Assembly (NCBI GenBank): GCA_005884305.1
Contig: VAYL01000049.1
Coordinates: forward strand, 674-7,613
Origin: Actinomycetota bacterium
GTDB lineage: Bacteria > Actinomycetota > Thermoleophilia > Solirubrobacterales > 70-9
Direction of reading: 5' to 3'
Length of the DNA stretch: 6,940 nt
The notes beneath the pieces were generated by a model. That model saw nothing but the letters and a program-made list of their open reading frames with translations. It did no database searches and had not been told where the DNA came from. The position numbers and the translations under genes are program-made. Positions 6,807 through 6,940 of the stretch are shown piece by piece. How positions within the stretch are numbered: the first letter of the stretch is position 1; every line of letters begins with the position of its first letter.

Positions 6807-6940
6807 CCTCACCAGCGCGCGCGTCCCCGAGCGGGCGGCGGACGACCATGTGCGCGGGGATGGCCGCGAGGCGATCGTCTACATGGACCTCGCCTGCCCG
6901 CACTGCGCGGCCACCTGGGAGTGGATCGAGGGGCGACCGG
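6796..6940 (+). CDS. DsbA-family / thioredoxin-fold protein with CPHC motif (3' partial)
   Basis: An open frame from ATG 6796 runs off the right edge and gives 48 residues. It reads VPERAADDHVRGDGREAIVY followed by MDLACPHCAATWEW, with the active-site motif CPHC at 34-37. The phrase resembles the start of DsbA-family thioredoxin domains (DHVxG...xVxYxDxxCPxC), and CPHC is the dipeptide pair of classical DsbA. No signal peptide or membrane segment precedes the domain, so this member is probably cytoplasmic and may act as a thiol-disulfide oxidoreductase. It could also be an FrnE-like or NhaA-associated thioredoxin domain; the missing C-terminal part would decide. It overlaps the SnoaL-like gene by 11 bases, with no Shine-Dalgarno, as expected for translational coupling. 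A dithiol protein beside a one-cysteine peroxiredoxin could be its reductant, but that is inference. Confidence 0.75.
   Translation, partial: MAPDLTSARVPERAADDHVRGDGREAIVYMDLACPHCAATWEWIEGRP

Overview
The window is a GC-rich piece of a bacterial chromosome. Its core is the conserved translation and ribosome-maturation cluster infB – DUF503 (ylxP-like) – rbfA – nrnA-like DHH phosphoesterase – truB – ribF – rpsO, all on the + strand. A second + strand group of redox-related and uncharacterised genes follows: a one-cysteine peroxiredoxin, an NTF2/SnoaL-like protein, and the 5' end of a CPHC thioredoxin-fold (DsbA-family) protein that runs off the window. High GC, frequent GTG starts, several genes without Shine-Dalgarno sequences, and the wording of IF2, TruB and RibF (compact forms I recall from this group) suggest an Actinomycetota member, most likely class Thermoleophilia. 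That placement rests on remembered family sequences, not on a search.

Region by region. Bases 1-642 encode the N-terminal part of IF2 (start just off the left edge), ending at an in-frame TAG. Bases 669-2186 encode the complete GTPase and C-terminal part of IF2 in another frame. A net loss of one base in the linker explains the break. Bases 2187-2338 are a non-coding gap with two predicted hairpins and, at its right end, a TATCCT box placed exactly for leaderless transcription of DUF503. rbfA has a similar box three bases further from its start. rbfA and nrnA overlap, truB follows with a strong Shine-Dalgarno, and ribF's Shine-Dalgarno overlaps the truB stop. rpsO has a leader of about 55-60 bases with a small hairpin. 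The peroxiredoxin starts 10 bases after rpsO, and the last three genes overlap by 4 and 11 bases.

How they work together. IF2 starts translation, RbfA and S15 act on 30S assembly, and TruB makes pseudouridine 55 in tRNA. The DHH enzyme recycles short RNA or pAp, and RibF makes FMN and FAD. The last three genes look like a translationally coupled unit possibly concerned with thiol redox chemistry. I see no mobile element, CRISPR array, tRNA or rRNA. Most of the window is ordinary core genome. The items most worth a second look are the infB break, the structured infB-DUF503 gap, the rpsO leader, and the downstream peroxiredoxin/NTF2/DsbA set sitting where pnp is often found.
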